Source: an uncultured Opitutia bacterium
GTDB taxonomy: Bacteria > Verrucomicrobiota > Verrucomicrobiia > Opitutales > UBA953
Reading direction: 5' to 3'
Length of the DNA: 64,000 bases
Assembly: GCA_903840355.1 (NCBI GenBank)
Contig: CAIMFJ010000004.1
Location: 434,001-498,000, forward strand
In this document: piece by piece, positions 9,312 to 18,480 of the stretch
Layout: every line of letters starts with the position of its first letter
Position numbering within the stretch: the first letter of the stretch is position 1
Made by a program: the position numbers and the translations under genes
Notes under the pieces: generated by a model
The model's input: the letters and a program-made list of their open reading frames with translations, nothing else
What the model was told of the DNA's origin: nothing
Databases searched by the model: none

Positions 9312-9752
9312 ATGCTCAAGGGTAGGGCGGTGGAAAATCCGAAACAATTAAACGTCACGCGGGCCGACGTCCTCTTTCGTGGGGTCCGGGGCTGTTGCCC
9401 TAATTGTGGTCAGCGTGGTTTAATGGCATCGTGGTTTCATCTTAACCAGCGCTGCAAGGCTTGCGGGATGGATTTAGCAAAGTCCCACGGCTTCTACAGT
9501 GGCACGACTTCGATTGGTTATGTCGCTTCAATTATTTTTGTGATTATCCCGATTTGCTTTCTGGTCGTCGGTGAAGTGCTGTCGGTGCGTGCCGGCGTCT
9601 TGCTCGGCATCGGCGGATCGTTTGGTTTTATCGTCCTGATTTACCCCCTGATGTTATGCTGGATGGTAATGGCCTACCATTTTGTGTTACCCGAAGAATT
9701 GCCGGCAAATCAGGCTGATTTACCGCCTGAGGGGTCTGACAGGGGTGCTTGA
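9312..9752 (+). CDS. DUF983 zinc-ribbon membrane protein
   Basis: A 146-residue protein with an N-terminal zinc ribbon made of two CxxC pairs (CPNC and CKAC, about residues 29-53) and two hydrophobic helices (about 70-95 and 100-125). The ribbon includes the family block RGCCPNCGQRGLMASWFHLN. Function is unknown in the family. The ATG at 9312 sits 25 bases after the DUF5009 stop, so the two may be an operon. A second in-frame start (GTG) lies six codons downstream. Confidence 0.82.
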   Translation: MLKGRAVENPKQLNVTRADVLFRGVRGCCPNCGQRGLMASWFHLNQRCKACGMDLAKSHGFYSGTTSIGYVASIIFVIIPICFLVVGEVLSVRAGVLLGIGGSFGFIVLIYPLMLCWMVMAYHFVLPEELPANQADLPPEGSDRGA

Positions 9753-9777
9753 CATATATCTTCGTATCTTGATAGGT
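9749..9777 (+). promoter_or_regulatory. Candidate metF promoter with ATATCTT-type operator
   Basis: TTGACA at 9749-9754 is a perfect -35 hexamer that overlaps the stop of the preceding gene. Within the spacer, CATATATCTTCGTATCTTGATAG (quoted to show the pattern: TATCTT occurs twice, 9757-9762 and 9765-9770) recalls the ATATCTTTATATC-like sites of S-adenosylhomocysteine-responsive ArsR regulators near methionine-cycle genes. The -10 (ATAGGT) is weak. The regulator is not in this window, so the link is inference from the motif and from metF being the next gene. Confidence 0.35.
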
Positions 9778-9787
9778 TGATGCATTA

Positions 9788-10666
9788 ATGGATAAGAACC
9801 AACTCCTCGCTGCACTCCGTCCCGTTGGGCGACCCACGGTGTCGGTGGAGTTTTTCCCGCCTAAAGATGAGAAGGCGGCGGTTCAAATGTTGGCTACGGC
9901 GCAGACCTTGCGTCCCTTGGGCATTGATTTTGCTTCGATTACTTATGGGGCGGGCGGCACTTCGCGTACCACGACGCTGTCCTACGGCAAAGCCTTGATT
10001 GAGCTTGGTTTTCCATTGATTGGTCACCTCACGTGCGTGGGACATAGCCAAGCCGAATTGGCGGCGATGATTGCGCAATATGACGCTGCGGGCTTCACTG
10101 GAATTTTAGCATTGCGCGGCGATCCTCCCAAGGGGCAGACCACGTTTACGCCCCACCCCGAGGGCTTTCGGTATGCAGAAGAATTGGTGCGTTTGATTCA
10201 ACGTGAACGGCCCGGCCGGTTTGCCGTTGGGGTTGCAGGTTTTCCTGAGCGCCATCCCGAGTCACCCAATGACCAAACTGATGTGCAGTTTCTGGCACAG
10301 AAAGTAGCGGCGGGGGCGGATTTCGTGACCACGCAGTTATTCTTGGATAACGAGGATTATTTTCGCTTAGTCGACCACGCACGTGCGGCTGGGGTGACGG
10401 TGCCCATTATTCCTGGTATCATGCCGGTGTTATCGCTCAAGCAGGCTAAGAGTTTTTGTGGATTTTGTCGGGCGCGGATTCCTGCCGCCTTGGAGCAAGC
10501 CTTAGTCGCTTGTGGTACCGATGAAGAAGCCCAGCGTCGCGTTGGGGTGGCTTGGGCGGTACAACAAGTTCATGGCCTGCTTGCGCGGGGGGTTCCAGGG
10601 TACCATGTTTATATTTTAAATCGCGCCGAGTCGGCCGTTGAACTTTTCCGTACATTACAGTCCTAG
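9788..10666 (+). CDS. metF: 5,10-methylenetetrahydrofolate reductase
   Basis: A 292-residue flavoprotein of the MTHFR TIM-barrel family, which supplies 5-methyl-THF for methionine synthesis. The N-terminal SVEFFPPKDEKA carries the catalytic glutamate. DFASITYGAGGTSR, LTCVGHS and ALRGDPPKG are the usual flavin and folate-binding blocks, and GADFVTTQLFLDNEDYF and PIIPGIMPV follow as expected. Length equals bacterial MetF. A candidate regulated promoter lies directly upstream. No metH or metE is visible in the window. Confidence 0.95.
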   Translation: MDKNQLLAALRPVGRPTVSVEFFPPKDEKAAVQMLATAQTLRPLGIDFASITYGAGGTSRTTTLSYGKALIELGFPLIGHLTCVGHSQAELAAMIAQYDAAGFTGILALRGDPPKGQTTFTPHPEGFRYAEELVRLIQRERPGRFAVGVAGFPERHPESPNDQTDVQFLAQKVAAGADFVTTQLFLDNEDYFRLVDHARAAGVTVPIIPGIMPVLSLKQAKSFCGFCRARIPAALEQALVACGTDEEAQRRVGVAWAVQQVHGLLARGVPGYHVYILNRAESAVELFRTLQS

Positions 10667-10681
10667 TTTTCCTGTTGCCCG

Positions 10682-12004
10682 TTGGGGGCGGTCGTTCAAC
10701 TTAGCCTGGTGCAGGAAGTAAAAGCGACACCTCGATTTTCTTGGGCCACGGCGACTTCCTGGGCCCTCTACGATTTTGCTAATACGGCCTACGCCATGGT
10801 GGTGTTGGCCTTGGTTTGGCCTCAGGTGTTTAAGAGTGTTTGGGCGAAGGGCTTGAGTCCGCAAGTGGAGTCGATGGCGTTTAAGTTGAACCAAGCGATT
10901 CCCTGTCTGCTGATTTTTTTCTGTGCACCGCTCTTAGGTCAATTGGCAGAGATGGGTGGTCAACGGCTTCGCGTGTTGCGTTTGACCGTTATTGGTGGGG
11001 CGATTTTAACCGCCTTAATGGGATGGGTGCAGCCCGGCGATGTTTGGTCGGCGAGTGCACTCTACGGTGGGGCGACGATGGCGTATTTTGCGGCGGGTAC
11101 ATTTTACGACTCGATGATTGTCGATTGTGCTCCGCCCGAGCGGCGTCACGTGTTGAGCGGCGTCGCTTTCGCCTTAGGCTTTCTGGCGGGGATTTTGATT
11201 TTGGCGGCACTGTATTTTCAGGTTTTTGCGGGTAACCGCCTCTACCTCGTTTTCCCCGCCGCGGGTCTATGGTGGCTCATCTTTGCGTTGCCGCTTTTAC
11301 TCCGTCCCGATCCACGTCCCCCAGTGGCCCAAGATCCTTCGGTCACTTTTGGGATGCGTTTCAAGGCGGCCGTCCAAGGCGTCAAAGGCACCGCCCAGGA
11401 GATTTGGAAAGACCGGCGCGTGCGTTGGTTCCTGCTCGGTTATATTCTTTATATCGACGGCGTGCATGCGGTGAAGACGTCTGCCGCTCACTTTGGAGCC
11501 GTGTTGGGCTTTGATCAGGCAGATCTCATTAAAGCATTTTTAGTCGTCCAGCTTATCGGCATCCCAGCGGCGTTGCTTTTTGGTTGGCTGGGGAGTCGAT
11601 GGGGGGCCCGTCGGGTGATGAGTTTTGGGCTAGGGATCTACGTTTTGATCACGTTGGCGGGCTCGCAGATTAAACCTGGGGAGGTCACGTTGGTGGGGCT
11701 GACGTTCCCCTCGGTGTGGTTGATTGCGATCGGAGTTGGGTGTGTGCAGGGCGGAATTCAGGCCCTGAGCCGTTCTTATTTTGCAGAAATCATCCCCGCG
11801 GGCCGGGAGATTTCTTACTTCGGATTCTATAGCATGATGGGCAAGTTCGCCGCTTTCATTGGTCCGTTACTTGGCCTTACCGCCGGGGCGATTTTTGGCC
11901 AAGCGAGTGATCCTACCTCTGCCGAGCGGGCAGGCTTCGCCTCGTTTGCCCTCTTGTTCGTGGCCGGGCTAATTTTACTCTATCAATCTAAAGAGGAGAC
12001 TTAA
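10682..12004 (+). CDS. MFS transporter, UMF1 / Atg22-like family
   Basis: A twelve-helix permease of 440 residues. The N-terminal SWALYDFANTAYAMVVLALV is the hallmark of the UMF1 (unknown major facilitator 1) group related to yeast Atg22. The C-terminal half contains GGIQALSRSYFAEIIP and YFGFYSMMGKFAAFIGP, also typical. The open frame begins at TTG 10682; a GTG at 10709 is an equally good start and no ATG is available. Substrate is unknown; Atg22 exports amino acids from the yeast vacuole, but that should not be carried over. It follows metF by 15 bases, so the two may be co-transcribed. Confidence 0.85.
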   Translation: MGAVVQLSLVQEVKATPRFSWATATSWALYDFANTAYAMVVLALVWPQVFKSVWAKGLSPQVESMAFKLNQAIPCLLIFFCAPLLGQLAEMGGQRLRVLRLTVIGGAILTALMGWVQPGDVWSASALYGGATMAYFAAGTFYDSMIVDCAPPERRHVLSGVAFALGFLAGILILAALYFQVFAGNRLYLVFPAAGLWWLIFALPLLLRPDPRPPVAQDPSVTFGMRFKAAVQGVKGTAQEIWKDRRVRWFLLGYILYIDGVHAVKTSAAHFGAVLGFDQADLIKAFLVVQLIGIPAALLFGWLGSRWGARRVMSFGLGIYVLITLAGSQIKPGEVTLVGLTFPSVWLIAIGVGCVQGGIQALSRSYFAEIIPAGREISYFGFYSMMGKFAAFIGPLLGLTAGAIFGQASDPTSAERAGFASFALLFVAGLILLYQSKEET

Positions 12005-12051
12005 TCTTGGCTTAAGGGTGTTTTTGCTAAACTATTAGCTGATTCCCCTTT

Positions 12052-12729
12052 ATGCGTATTTTAATCGTCGAAGATGAGGTGGACGTCCGGCGGAGTTTAA
12101 TACGGTTATTACGTGAAGAAGGTTATGCCGTCGACGAGGCTGCCCAAGGGAGTGAGGGGTTACACAAGGCGCTCGAGTTTGATTATGATGTCATCATTTT
12201 GGATTATTTAATGCCTGGTATGGATGGGCGGGAGGTCTTGCGTCGTTTGCGCGGCGTTAAACGCACCCCCGTGCTCATGTTGACTGCCCGTAACTCGATT
12301 GAAGATCGGGTCGTGGGGTTGGATTTAGGGGCCGACGATTATTTGGCGAAGCCATTTGTGCAAAAGGAGCTCTTGGCGCGTTTACGGGCTTTGATTCGTC
12401 GCAATCACCAAACCGTGGGGGCAACGATTACCTTGGGTGAGGTGGTGATTGATACCGTGGCTCGTCGCGTAACGCGCGGAGGCAAAGAAGAGCCAGTAAC
12501 CGGGCGGGAATATATCCTCTTGGAATACTTAGCCCACCGCCGGGGTGCCGTGGTGAATCGCAGTGAACTTTACGAGCACCTCTTTGATGAGAATGAGGAT
12601 ACGCTTTCTAATCTATTAGAAGTACACGTCTGTAATTTACGCCGCAAGTTGGGTTCGGAACTCATTAAAACGCGCCGCGGGTTGGGTTATATTATTGAAG
12701 GTACCCCGGGAGAAAAACCTGCCTTATGA
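12052..12729 (+). CDS. OmpR-family response regulator
   Basis: A 225-residue two-domain regulator. The receiver has acidic residues E7/D8, phosphoacceptor D51 in IILDYLMPG, T78 and K100 in DDYLAKPF. The C-terminal winged helix (about 125-218) contains VTGREYILLEYLAHRRG and the recognition-helix block VHVCNLRRKLG. The stop overlaps the start of the histidine kinase (ATGA), so the pair is coupled. The ATG is preceded by TTCCCCTTT and no Shine-Dalgarno. Targets and signal are unknown; resemblance to PhoP/QseB-type regulators suggests envelope or ion sensing, as inference. Confidence 0.93.
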   Translation: MRILIVEDEVDVRRSLIRLLREEGYAVDEAAQGSEGLHKALEFDYDVIILDYLMPGMDGREVLRRLRGVKRTPVLMLTARNSIEDRVVGLDLGADDYLAKPFVQKELLARLRALIRRNHQTVGATITLGEVVIDTVARRVTRGGKEEPVTGREYILLEYLAHRRGAVVNRSELYEHLFDENEDTLSNLLEVHVCNLRRKLGSELIKTRRGLGYIIEGTPGEKPAL

Positions 12730-14198
12730 TTTTTCATTCGATTCGTTGGCGCATCTTGGCTTGGAACTTTGCGCTGTTGGCGGCGACGGTGGCGGTCTTA
12801 CTCGTGGCATTTTATCGTCATGAACGTCAAAACCGATTGCAGGCGGTGGATCTCAGTTTGCGCCAGATCATGACGGTCGACATGGGGGCGGTCATTGAGT
12901 TGGTGCCGAGCCTTAACCCGCGGGGCAATCCCGCTCCACCGCCTCCAGAGCGCAATGGTGGTCAAGCGCGACCTAGACCAGTGGAGTCCAGTGCCGCTCG
13001 AAAAAGTCGGGCCGAGGAATCAATCAATGCTTTGGCCTCGCAAGGCGTTTGGGTATGGGTAGCGAACGTAGAGGGTACTTCGTTATACCGTTCCAGCAAT
13101 GCCCCGAGTGAAGCGGCAATTATGGAGCTTTGCCAAGAAGCCGTGCGCGAAGAGGCGGCCAGTAATGGGCCAGCGCATCCCAAGGATGCCATCATCGCGG
13201 AGCATGCCTATGAAATGCTGGTGCATCGTCCGCCGGGTCAAAACTTTGTTATTTTTGGAACTTCGACGGCACAACTCGCCGCTGATTTGCGTCAGCTGGC
13301 TTGGAAGCTTTTTTTGGTAGGATTAGGACTAACCATTGTGGGCTGTTCGATTGGTTGGATTTTAGCGGGGCGTTCTTTGCGGCCTTTAGACCGTATCGCG
13401 ACGGATGCGGAAGGTATTGCACAAGGTGACTTTGGACGACGCATTGATCTTGAAGATACCGAGAGTGAATTAGGTCGACTGGCACTGGTGTTGAATTCGA
13501 CTTTCTCTAAAATGAATGAAGCCCGGGAGAAGGTGGCGCAATTCACGGCCGATGCCTCACATGAATTGCGCACGCCGCTCACGGTGATTTTGTCGGAGAG
13601 TCAGGGGACCTTGCGTCAAGCCCGTACGGCGGAGGAATATCAGGCGACCCTTGAAACCATTAAACAATCGGCACTGCGAATGAAGTTAATCTCCGATGCC
13701 CTTTTGGAACTCGCTCAGGGTGATGCAGGACGACCGGTTGCTCAAGATCGCTGTGATTTAGCGGATTTAGCGGACGAAACTGTGGCGCTGCTGGGTCGGT
13801 TAGCGAAGGAGCATGGGGCGACGCTTGTGAGCCACTTGGAAAATGTCCCGGTAGTCGGTGACCCGGGGCGGTTGAGTCGCGTGATTCTAAATTTAGTGAT
13901 GAACGCGATGGTACATAATCCAGCGGGCGTAAAAGTTGAAATCACTACGGCTGTGGCGGACGGTTGGGCAGTCCTCCGGGTCGTGGATAATGGCCAAGGC
14001 ATTACCCCCGAAAACCTGAATAAGATTTTCGAACGCTTTCACCGCGCCGATTCTTCACGGTCGCGTCATACTGGCGGAGCAGGCTTAGGGCTTGCGATTG
14101 TGAAACAAACGATTGAGGCCCACCGCGGGACTATTGAGGTTGCGAGTGAGTTAGGTAAAGGCACGGCTTTCACCGTGCGCTTGCCCTTAGCGGCTTAG
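12726..14198 (+). CDS. Membrane sensor histidine kinase
   Basis: A 490-residue kinase partner of the preceding regulator. Transmembrane helices lie at about 9-30 and 190-212, enclosing a periplasmic sensor of about 160 residues with a proline-rich stretch (NPRGNPAPPPPERNGG). A HAMP linker (about 213-265) leads to the dimerisation helix with H279 in FTADASHELRTP. The ATPase has the N-box (NLVMNAMVHN), VVDNGQGI and GGAGLGLAIVKQTIE. The stop codon overlaps that of convergent gcvP, leaving no room for a separate terminator. The signal is unknown. Confidence 0.93.
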   Translation: MIFHSIRWRILAWNFALLAATVAVLLVAFYRHERQNRLQAVDLSLRQIMTVDMGAVIELVPSLNPRGNPAPPPPERNGGQARPRPVESSAARKSRAEESINALASQGVWVWVANVEGTSLYRSSNAPSEAAIMELCQEAVREEAASNGPAHPKDAIIAEHAYEMLVHRPPGQNFVIFGTSTAQLAADLRQLAWKLFLVGLGLTIVGCSIGWILAGRSLRPLDRIATDAEGIAQGDFGRRIDLEDTESELGRLALVLNSTFSKMNEAREKVAQFTADASHELRTPLTVILSESQGTLRQARTAEEYQATLETIKQSALRMKLISDALLELAQGDAGRPVAQDRCDLADLADETVALLGRLAKEHGATLVSHLENVPVVGDPGRLSRVILNLVMNAMVHNPAGVKVEITTAVADGWAVLRVVDNGQGITPENLNKIFERFHRADSSRSRHTGGAGLGLAIVKQTIEAHRGTIEVASELGKGTAFTVRLPLAA

Positions 14199-17179
14199 AC
14201 CGTTGCTAAGATTTTTGCTTTAATCGCGGCTACGGGGAGCTCATTGAGCTCACGTGGCGAAACGCGGTTGGCATTAAGCTTAGGCAGGGAGACGAGCTTT
14301 TCGCTGAGTACCAGTTGGCGATTCGCTGCCACTTCGTCGACGCGATCCACGGGTGTGAAGCGCGGGGCGGCGAGAAGGACTTGCGGGTGTTCGCGAATCA
14401 ATTGGCCAATCGCGATGACCGCTTCGGCGAAGCGGTCCAATTCAACTTTGGTGTAGGACTCCGTCGGCTCAATCATGAGGCCAAAGACTTCAGGGAAGGC
14501 CACGGTTGGGGCGTGGAAGCCGAAGTCGAGGAAGAGCTTGCCGACGCGGGCGATGATGTTGGCACGGGGTAATCCTGCCGCTTCGATGCGTTTGAAATCT
14601 TCTTCTGTGAGGGTGAGGATGAATTCGTGCATCCGGGGGACTTCCTGGGCCGCGGCGGGCAAGGAAGGGAAGAAGCGATTCAGTTGCGTGAAGAGGTAGC
14701 GACTCGCCAGCACGGACATGGCTGACATGCGTGGGACGCCTGCTTGGCCGAGGCGTTGTAGGTAGGTGTAGACGCGCACCTTGTGGGCGAAATTGCCCCA
14801 ATGACGGTGGAAAGAGCCGATGCTGTGGCGCGGGCGAACGGGGATGAATTGGCCGTTTTGCTTGACGATTTGATAGCCCGGCAAGAAGTCCATCAGACGC
14901 TCGGAAACAGCGACAATGCCGTCGCCAGGTCCGCCGCCTCCGTGGGGTACGGTCCAAGTTTTATGTAAATTATTATGAACGGCGTCGACGCCGAGGGCAC
15001 CGAGGTTAACCCAGCCCGCGATGGCGTTCATGTTAGCTCCGTCCATGTAGACTAAACCGCCGATACGGTGAATCTCATCCGCCATCTTGCGGAAATCCGT
15101 TTCAAAGACTCCAGAGGTGTTGGGATTAGTCACCATCATCCCGGCGATACGGGGACCGTAGGCGGCGATTTTCTCGGCGAAGTCGGTTTGATCGACGCGG
15201 CCATCGGGAGCGGATTTTAAAATCACAATGCCAGTGGGGGTGCCATCTGCACGTCGACCTGAGACGTAACCTGCGGTGGTAGCCGTGGCGAAGTTAGTGC
15301 CGTGGGCGGTCGAGGGGATTAAGATGATATCGCGCTGTTCACCGCGGTGACGGTGGTAGGCTTGGAAGAGCTTGAGTCCGACTAATTCGCCTTGGGCTCC
15401 GGCGACGGGTTGGGTGGTGAGTCCAGCTAAGCCTGTGATGCCACGCAGCCATTCTTGAATTTGCCAGAGCACTTCGAGCGAGCCCTGTGCATCGGTCAGG
15501 GGGGCTTGAGGGTGCAGATTCGTAAAGCCTGGCAAGCCCGCCGCCCAATCATTGATGTGCGGGTTATATTTCATGGTACACGAGCCCAAGGGGAAGCAGC
15601 CTGTGTCAGGCGAAACGTTTAATTCACCCAACTGAGTGTAGTAGGCTTTTAATTCATGCAGGCCAAAGGAGGGTAGACCTACTTTATCTTGGCGTAACCA
15701 AGCGGCGGGAACTTCGGCGAGTGGCTTCGCCGGCGAGGTGGCGGACCCGTAGAGCCCCGTGAAGAACTGGATGAGTTGATCGACGTCAGCGTCGGTTTGT
15801 AAGTCGCTGAAAGAAATTTTGAGCAGCGAACAGCCGCAGGGAGTGCGACCCGTGATGTCGATGCCAACGTGCAAGCCAGCTTGGCGACCTTTTTCAATCA
15901 CCGCGGCGGCGGGTTCAGGAAGCATGAGACTGAACTCATTCCAGAAAGCCTCTTGGGCGTAGCAAACTTTCAGCCCGGGAATTGAATGTAAGACACTGGC
16001 TGCTCGACGCGCGTGGCGGCGACCGGCTTGGCAGCTTTCCGCCATTCCGTCTTCGCCGCGGGCGAGAATGGCAGCCCCTGCGATGGTGGCGATGAAGGCT
16101 TGGTTGGAGCAGATGTTCGAAGTGGCTTTATCTTTGCGGATGTGTTGTTCGCGCGTCGACATCACCATTACGATGCAATCGCGCCCAGCGTTGTCTTTGG
16201 CCCGGCCTACGAAGCGACCTGGCGTTTCCCGCACGGTGTTCTTCTGATTGGCGTTATAGCGGACGGCGAAAACTCCTAAGCCAGGGCCACCGAAGTTCGC
16301 GCCGATGGCAAGGTGTTGACCCTCCCCGATGATGATATCGGCTCCGTGGTCGCCATATTGTGCTGGGGCCTTAAGGCCACCCGTGGCGAGGAGCATGGGG
16401 TCGATGATGGCAATCGAACGAACCTTCGCTTCGGCACATGCACGCGTCAGTTCGTCGACATTTTCCAGTAGGCCCAAGGCATTGACTTGAGGGAAGATGA
16501 CGCCGGCTAATTGGGGTCCGAGTTTGGCGGCTTCTTGGAGAAGGGTTTTGCCGCTGAGGCGCCCCGTGGATTCCTCGGCTGGCAACAGGACCAACTTGAT
16601 GTTCGTTTCGCAGAGGTGGGTGCGTAGTACTTCGAGGTCGGTGGGTAATAAATTGGCGGCGACTAAAATGGTATTCGCTTCGGCTTCGCTTAGACGCACC
16701 GCACAAACCGCGGCTTCAAATAGAGCACTCGCGCGATCGTAGAGCGAAGAGTTGACGGCTTCGAAGCCAGTTAATTCCGCCAACGTTGATTGATAAATCC
16801 AGTGCGTGATGAGGGTTCCTTGCGAACGTTCGGGTTGGTAAGGCGTGTAAGAAGTGGTCAGGTTACGGATCGAACAAACGTGATCCACGATGGGATGGGT
16901 GCGGTAGACTTGTAAGCCGTCCCCTAGGAATGCCGTCCGGATTTTATTTTGCCGGGAAAGGGTCTCCATGCGGTCGGCCAAGGCTTGGTAGTCGAGTTCT
17001 TCGGGCAAGGGTAGGGGCCCTTGGAATTTAACTTCGGCCGCGATATGTTGGTAGAGATCAGTAAACTGCTGATGACCGGTTGCTTTAAACATCGCTTGGA
17101 TATCTGCCTCGGTGGCAGGGATGTAGTGACGTGCTAACTCACGCGAGAGTTGAGCGGGATTATAAGGCAACTGAGCCAT
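14195..17179 (-). CDS. gcvP: Glycine dehydrogenase (decarboxylating), P protein of the glycine cleavage system
   Basis: A fused single-chain P protein of about 994 residues (the alpha and beta halves separate in some bacteria). It decarboxylates glycine with PLP and transfers aminomethyl to the lipoyl H protein. The PLP lysine is about K740 in NNLHKTWTVPHGGGGPG; the glycine-rich block and DYGADIIIG-like block (HGADIIIGEGQ) are in place. The ATG at 17179 begins MAQLPYNPAQLSRELARHY; a TTG 14 codons earlier is open but adds non-family sequence. gcvT and gcvH are not in the window. The upstream 160 bases were checked for a glycine riboswitch and none was recognised. Confidence 0.96.
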   Translation of the reverse strand: MAQLPYNPAQLSRELARHYIPATEADIQAMFKATGHQQFTDLYQHIAAEVKFQGPLPLPEELDYQALADRMETLSRQNKIRTAFLGDGLQVYRTHPIVDHVCSIRNLTTSYTPYQPERSQGTLITHWIYQSTLAELTGFEAVNSSLYDRASALFEAAVCAVRLSEAEANTILVAANLLPTDLEVLRTHLCETNIKLVLLPAEESTGRLSGKTLLQEAAKLGPQLAGVIFPQVNALGLLENVDELTRACAEAKVRSIAIIDPMLLATGGLKAPAQYGDHGADIIIGEGQHLAIGANFGGPGLGVFAVRYNANQKNTVRETPGRFVGRAKDNAGRDCIVMVMSTREQHIRKDKATSNICSNQAFIATIAGAAILARGEDGMAESCQAGRRHARRAASVLHSIPGLKVCYAQEAFWNEFSLMLPEPAAAVIEKGRQAGLHVGIDITGRTPCGCSLLKISFSDLQTDADVDQLIQFFTGLYGSATSPAKPLAEVPAAWLRQDKVGLPSFGLHELKAYYTQLGELNVSPDTGCFPLGSCTMKYNPHINDWAAGLPGFTNLHPQAPLTDAQGSLEVLWQIQEWLRGITGLAGLTTQPVAGAQGELVGLKLFQAYHRHRGEQRDIILIPSTAHGTNFATATTAGYVSGRRADGTPTGIVILKSAPDGRVDQTDFAEKIAAYGPRIAGMMVTNPNTSGVFETDFRKMADEIHRIGGLVYMDGANMNAIAGWVNLGALGVDAVHNNLHKTWTVPHGGGGPGDGIVAVSERLMDFLPGYQIVKQNGQFIPVRPRHSIGSFHRHWGNFAHKVRVYTYLQRLGQAGVPRMSAMSVLASRYLFTQLNRFFPSLPAAAQEVPRMHEFILTLTEEDFKRIEAAGLPRANIIARVGKLFLDFGFHAPTVAFPEVFGLMIEPTESYTKVELDRFAEAVIAIGQLIREHPQVLLAAPRFTPVDRVDEVAANRQLVLSEKLVSLPKLNANRVSPRELNELPVAAIKAKILATV

Positions 17180-17377
17180 AGTGGGTGAGAAAGTTTTTGA
17201 AGACACAGGAAGGAGCCGCAACCGTCCACCGAGTCGCTTGACTGGTATTAGGGAAAGGCAATTTGGTCATAAGAATTCACTAGAAATTAAGAGCGTTTAG
17301 GAGCGAAAAACACCAGTTGTGAATAAGTAAAAAGGGTAGCGTTGCTTTGGCGAATAGAAGGGCCATTTTTTGGGATA

Positions 17378-18004
17378 ATGACGAAGTCTGAACGAGTGGC
17401 TTGGGTGGCGAAGCATTTAGCGAAACTCTACCCGGAGACGCCGATTCCGTTAGATCATCGCGACCCCTTTACCTTGCTCGTAGCGGTGGTTTTGTCGGCG
17501 CAATGTACGGATAAAAAGGTTAACGAAGTAACGCCGGCGCTATTTGCCTTAGCCGGCACGCCAGAACAGATGGCTCGGCTTAGCCCGGCTAAAGTTTTAG
17601 AAATCATTCGCCCGTTGGGTTTAGCGCCGCAAAAATCCAAGGCATTAGTCGGCTTATCGCAGATGCTTTTAGAGCATCATCAAGGCCAAGTTCCCGCTAG
17701 TTTCGAAGCCTTAGAAGCTTTGCCCGGCGTTGGGCACAAGACCGCTTCCGTCGTGATGGCACAGGCTTTTGGCGTACCGGCTTTTCCAGTTGATACGCAC
17801 ATTCATCGTTTAGCTAAACGTTGGAAGTTGAGTGCGGGGAAGTCGGTGGAACAAGTCGAACGCGACCTTAAAAAAGTTTTTCCGCAGGAAAGTTGGAATC
17901 AACTTCACCTCCGCATTATTTTTTACGGGCGCGAGTATTGCACGGCGCGGGGGTGTGATGGCCGGACGTGCCCGCTTTGTAGGCAATTAAACGTTCGGGC
18001 TTAA
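17378..18004 (+). CDS. nth: Endonuclease III (DNA glycosylase/AP lyase)
   Basis: A 208-residue base-excision repair enzyme for oxidised pyrimidines. The helix-hairpin-helix LPGVGHKTASVV carries catalytic K121 and PVDTHIHRLAKRW carries D139, matching E. coli K120 and D138. The C-terminal Fe-S cysteines are spaced C-x4-C-x4-C-x2-C (YCTARGCDGRTCPLC), not the usual C-x6-C-x2-C-x5-C, and the protein ends soon after. The frame is open from a TTG at 17342, but the ATG at 17378 gives the family N-terminus. Its last 18 bases overlap the convergent thioesterase gene. Confidence 0.93.
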   Translation: MTKSERVAWVAKHLAKLYPETPIPLDHRDPFTLLVAVVLSAQCTDKKVNEVTPALFALAGTPEQMARLSPAKVLEIIRPLGLAPQKSKALVGLSQMLLEHHQGQVPASFEALEALPGVGHKTASVVMAQAFGVPAFPVDTHIHRLAKRWKLSAGKSVEQVERDLKKVFPQESWNQLHLRIIFYGREYCTARGCDGRTCPLCRQLNVRA

Positions 18005-18436
18005 CAGGGCTTCGTGGCGGGCCCGAAACTCCTCTGACCACGTCGTGGGCTGGTGGGTCTTGTCGTCCATGCGGCATACCGTGCGTTTAGCTCGAGCGTG
18101 TAAAACTTTGCCAGTTTGATCCCAGAATTCGAAAGCGATGGTCAGTCCTGCGGCCCGTACTTGGGTGACACGGAGGACGATTTGCACCGTGCACTCAGGG
18201 CGCACTGGCTTGAGGTAATGCAACTCTAGGTCACGCACGACTACGTAGACATCGGGAGCGATGGCGGGGTCGAGCGTGTCTTTTTGCATCAAAGCGACAA
18301 AGAGGGCTTTTTGGGCCCGCTCCATCAAGAGTACATAATGCGAGTGGTGGAGGATGCCGAGACCATCGGTTTGATCAAACCAGGTCTTCATGTTGACCAC
18401 GAATGATGAATCAGGTTGGAGCCCTTCGGGTCGCAT
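17987..18436 (-). CDS. Acyl-CoA thioesterase, YbgC / 4-hydroxybenzoyl-CoA thioesterase family
   Basis: A 149-residue single hotdog-fold protein. The family motif is TWFDQTDGLGILHHSHYV, matching YEDTDxxGxVYHxxY of YbgC-type thioesterases with the catalytic Asp retained, followed by LMERAQ. It hydrolyses acyl-CoA or acyl-ACP thioesters; the chain length cannot be read from sequence. It lies 44 bases downstream of the OleD-like reductase and OleC-like ligase on the same strand and may be part of that unit. The 3' end overlaps nth by 18 bases in convergent orientation. Confidence 0.85.
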   Translation of the reverse strand: MRPEGLQPDSSFVVNMKTWFDQTDGLGILHHSHYVLLMERAQKALFVALMQKDTLDPAIAPDVYVVVRDLELHYLKPVRPECTVQIVLRVTQVRAAGLTIAFEFWDQTGKVLHARAKRTVCRMDDKTHQPTTWSEEFRARHEALLSPNV

Positions 18437-18480
18437 CGGGTTACCGTAGGAAGAAAGAGCGAGGGTGCAAGTCCGCCGCT

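Noticed and set aside
17180-17377. Glycine riboswitch before gcvP
   Set aside because: No GGAGAGA-type aptamer blocks were found on the minus strand in the 160 bases before the start.
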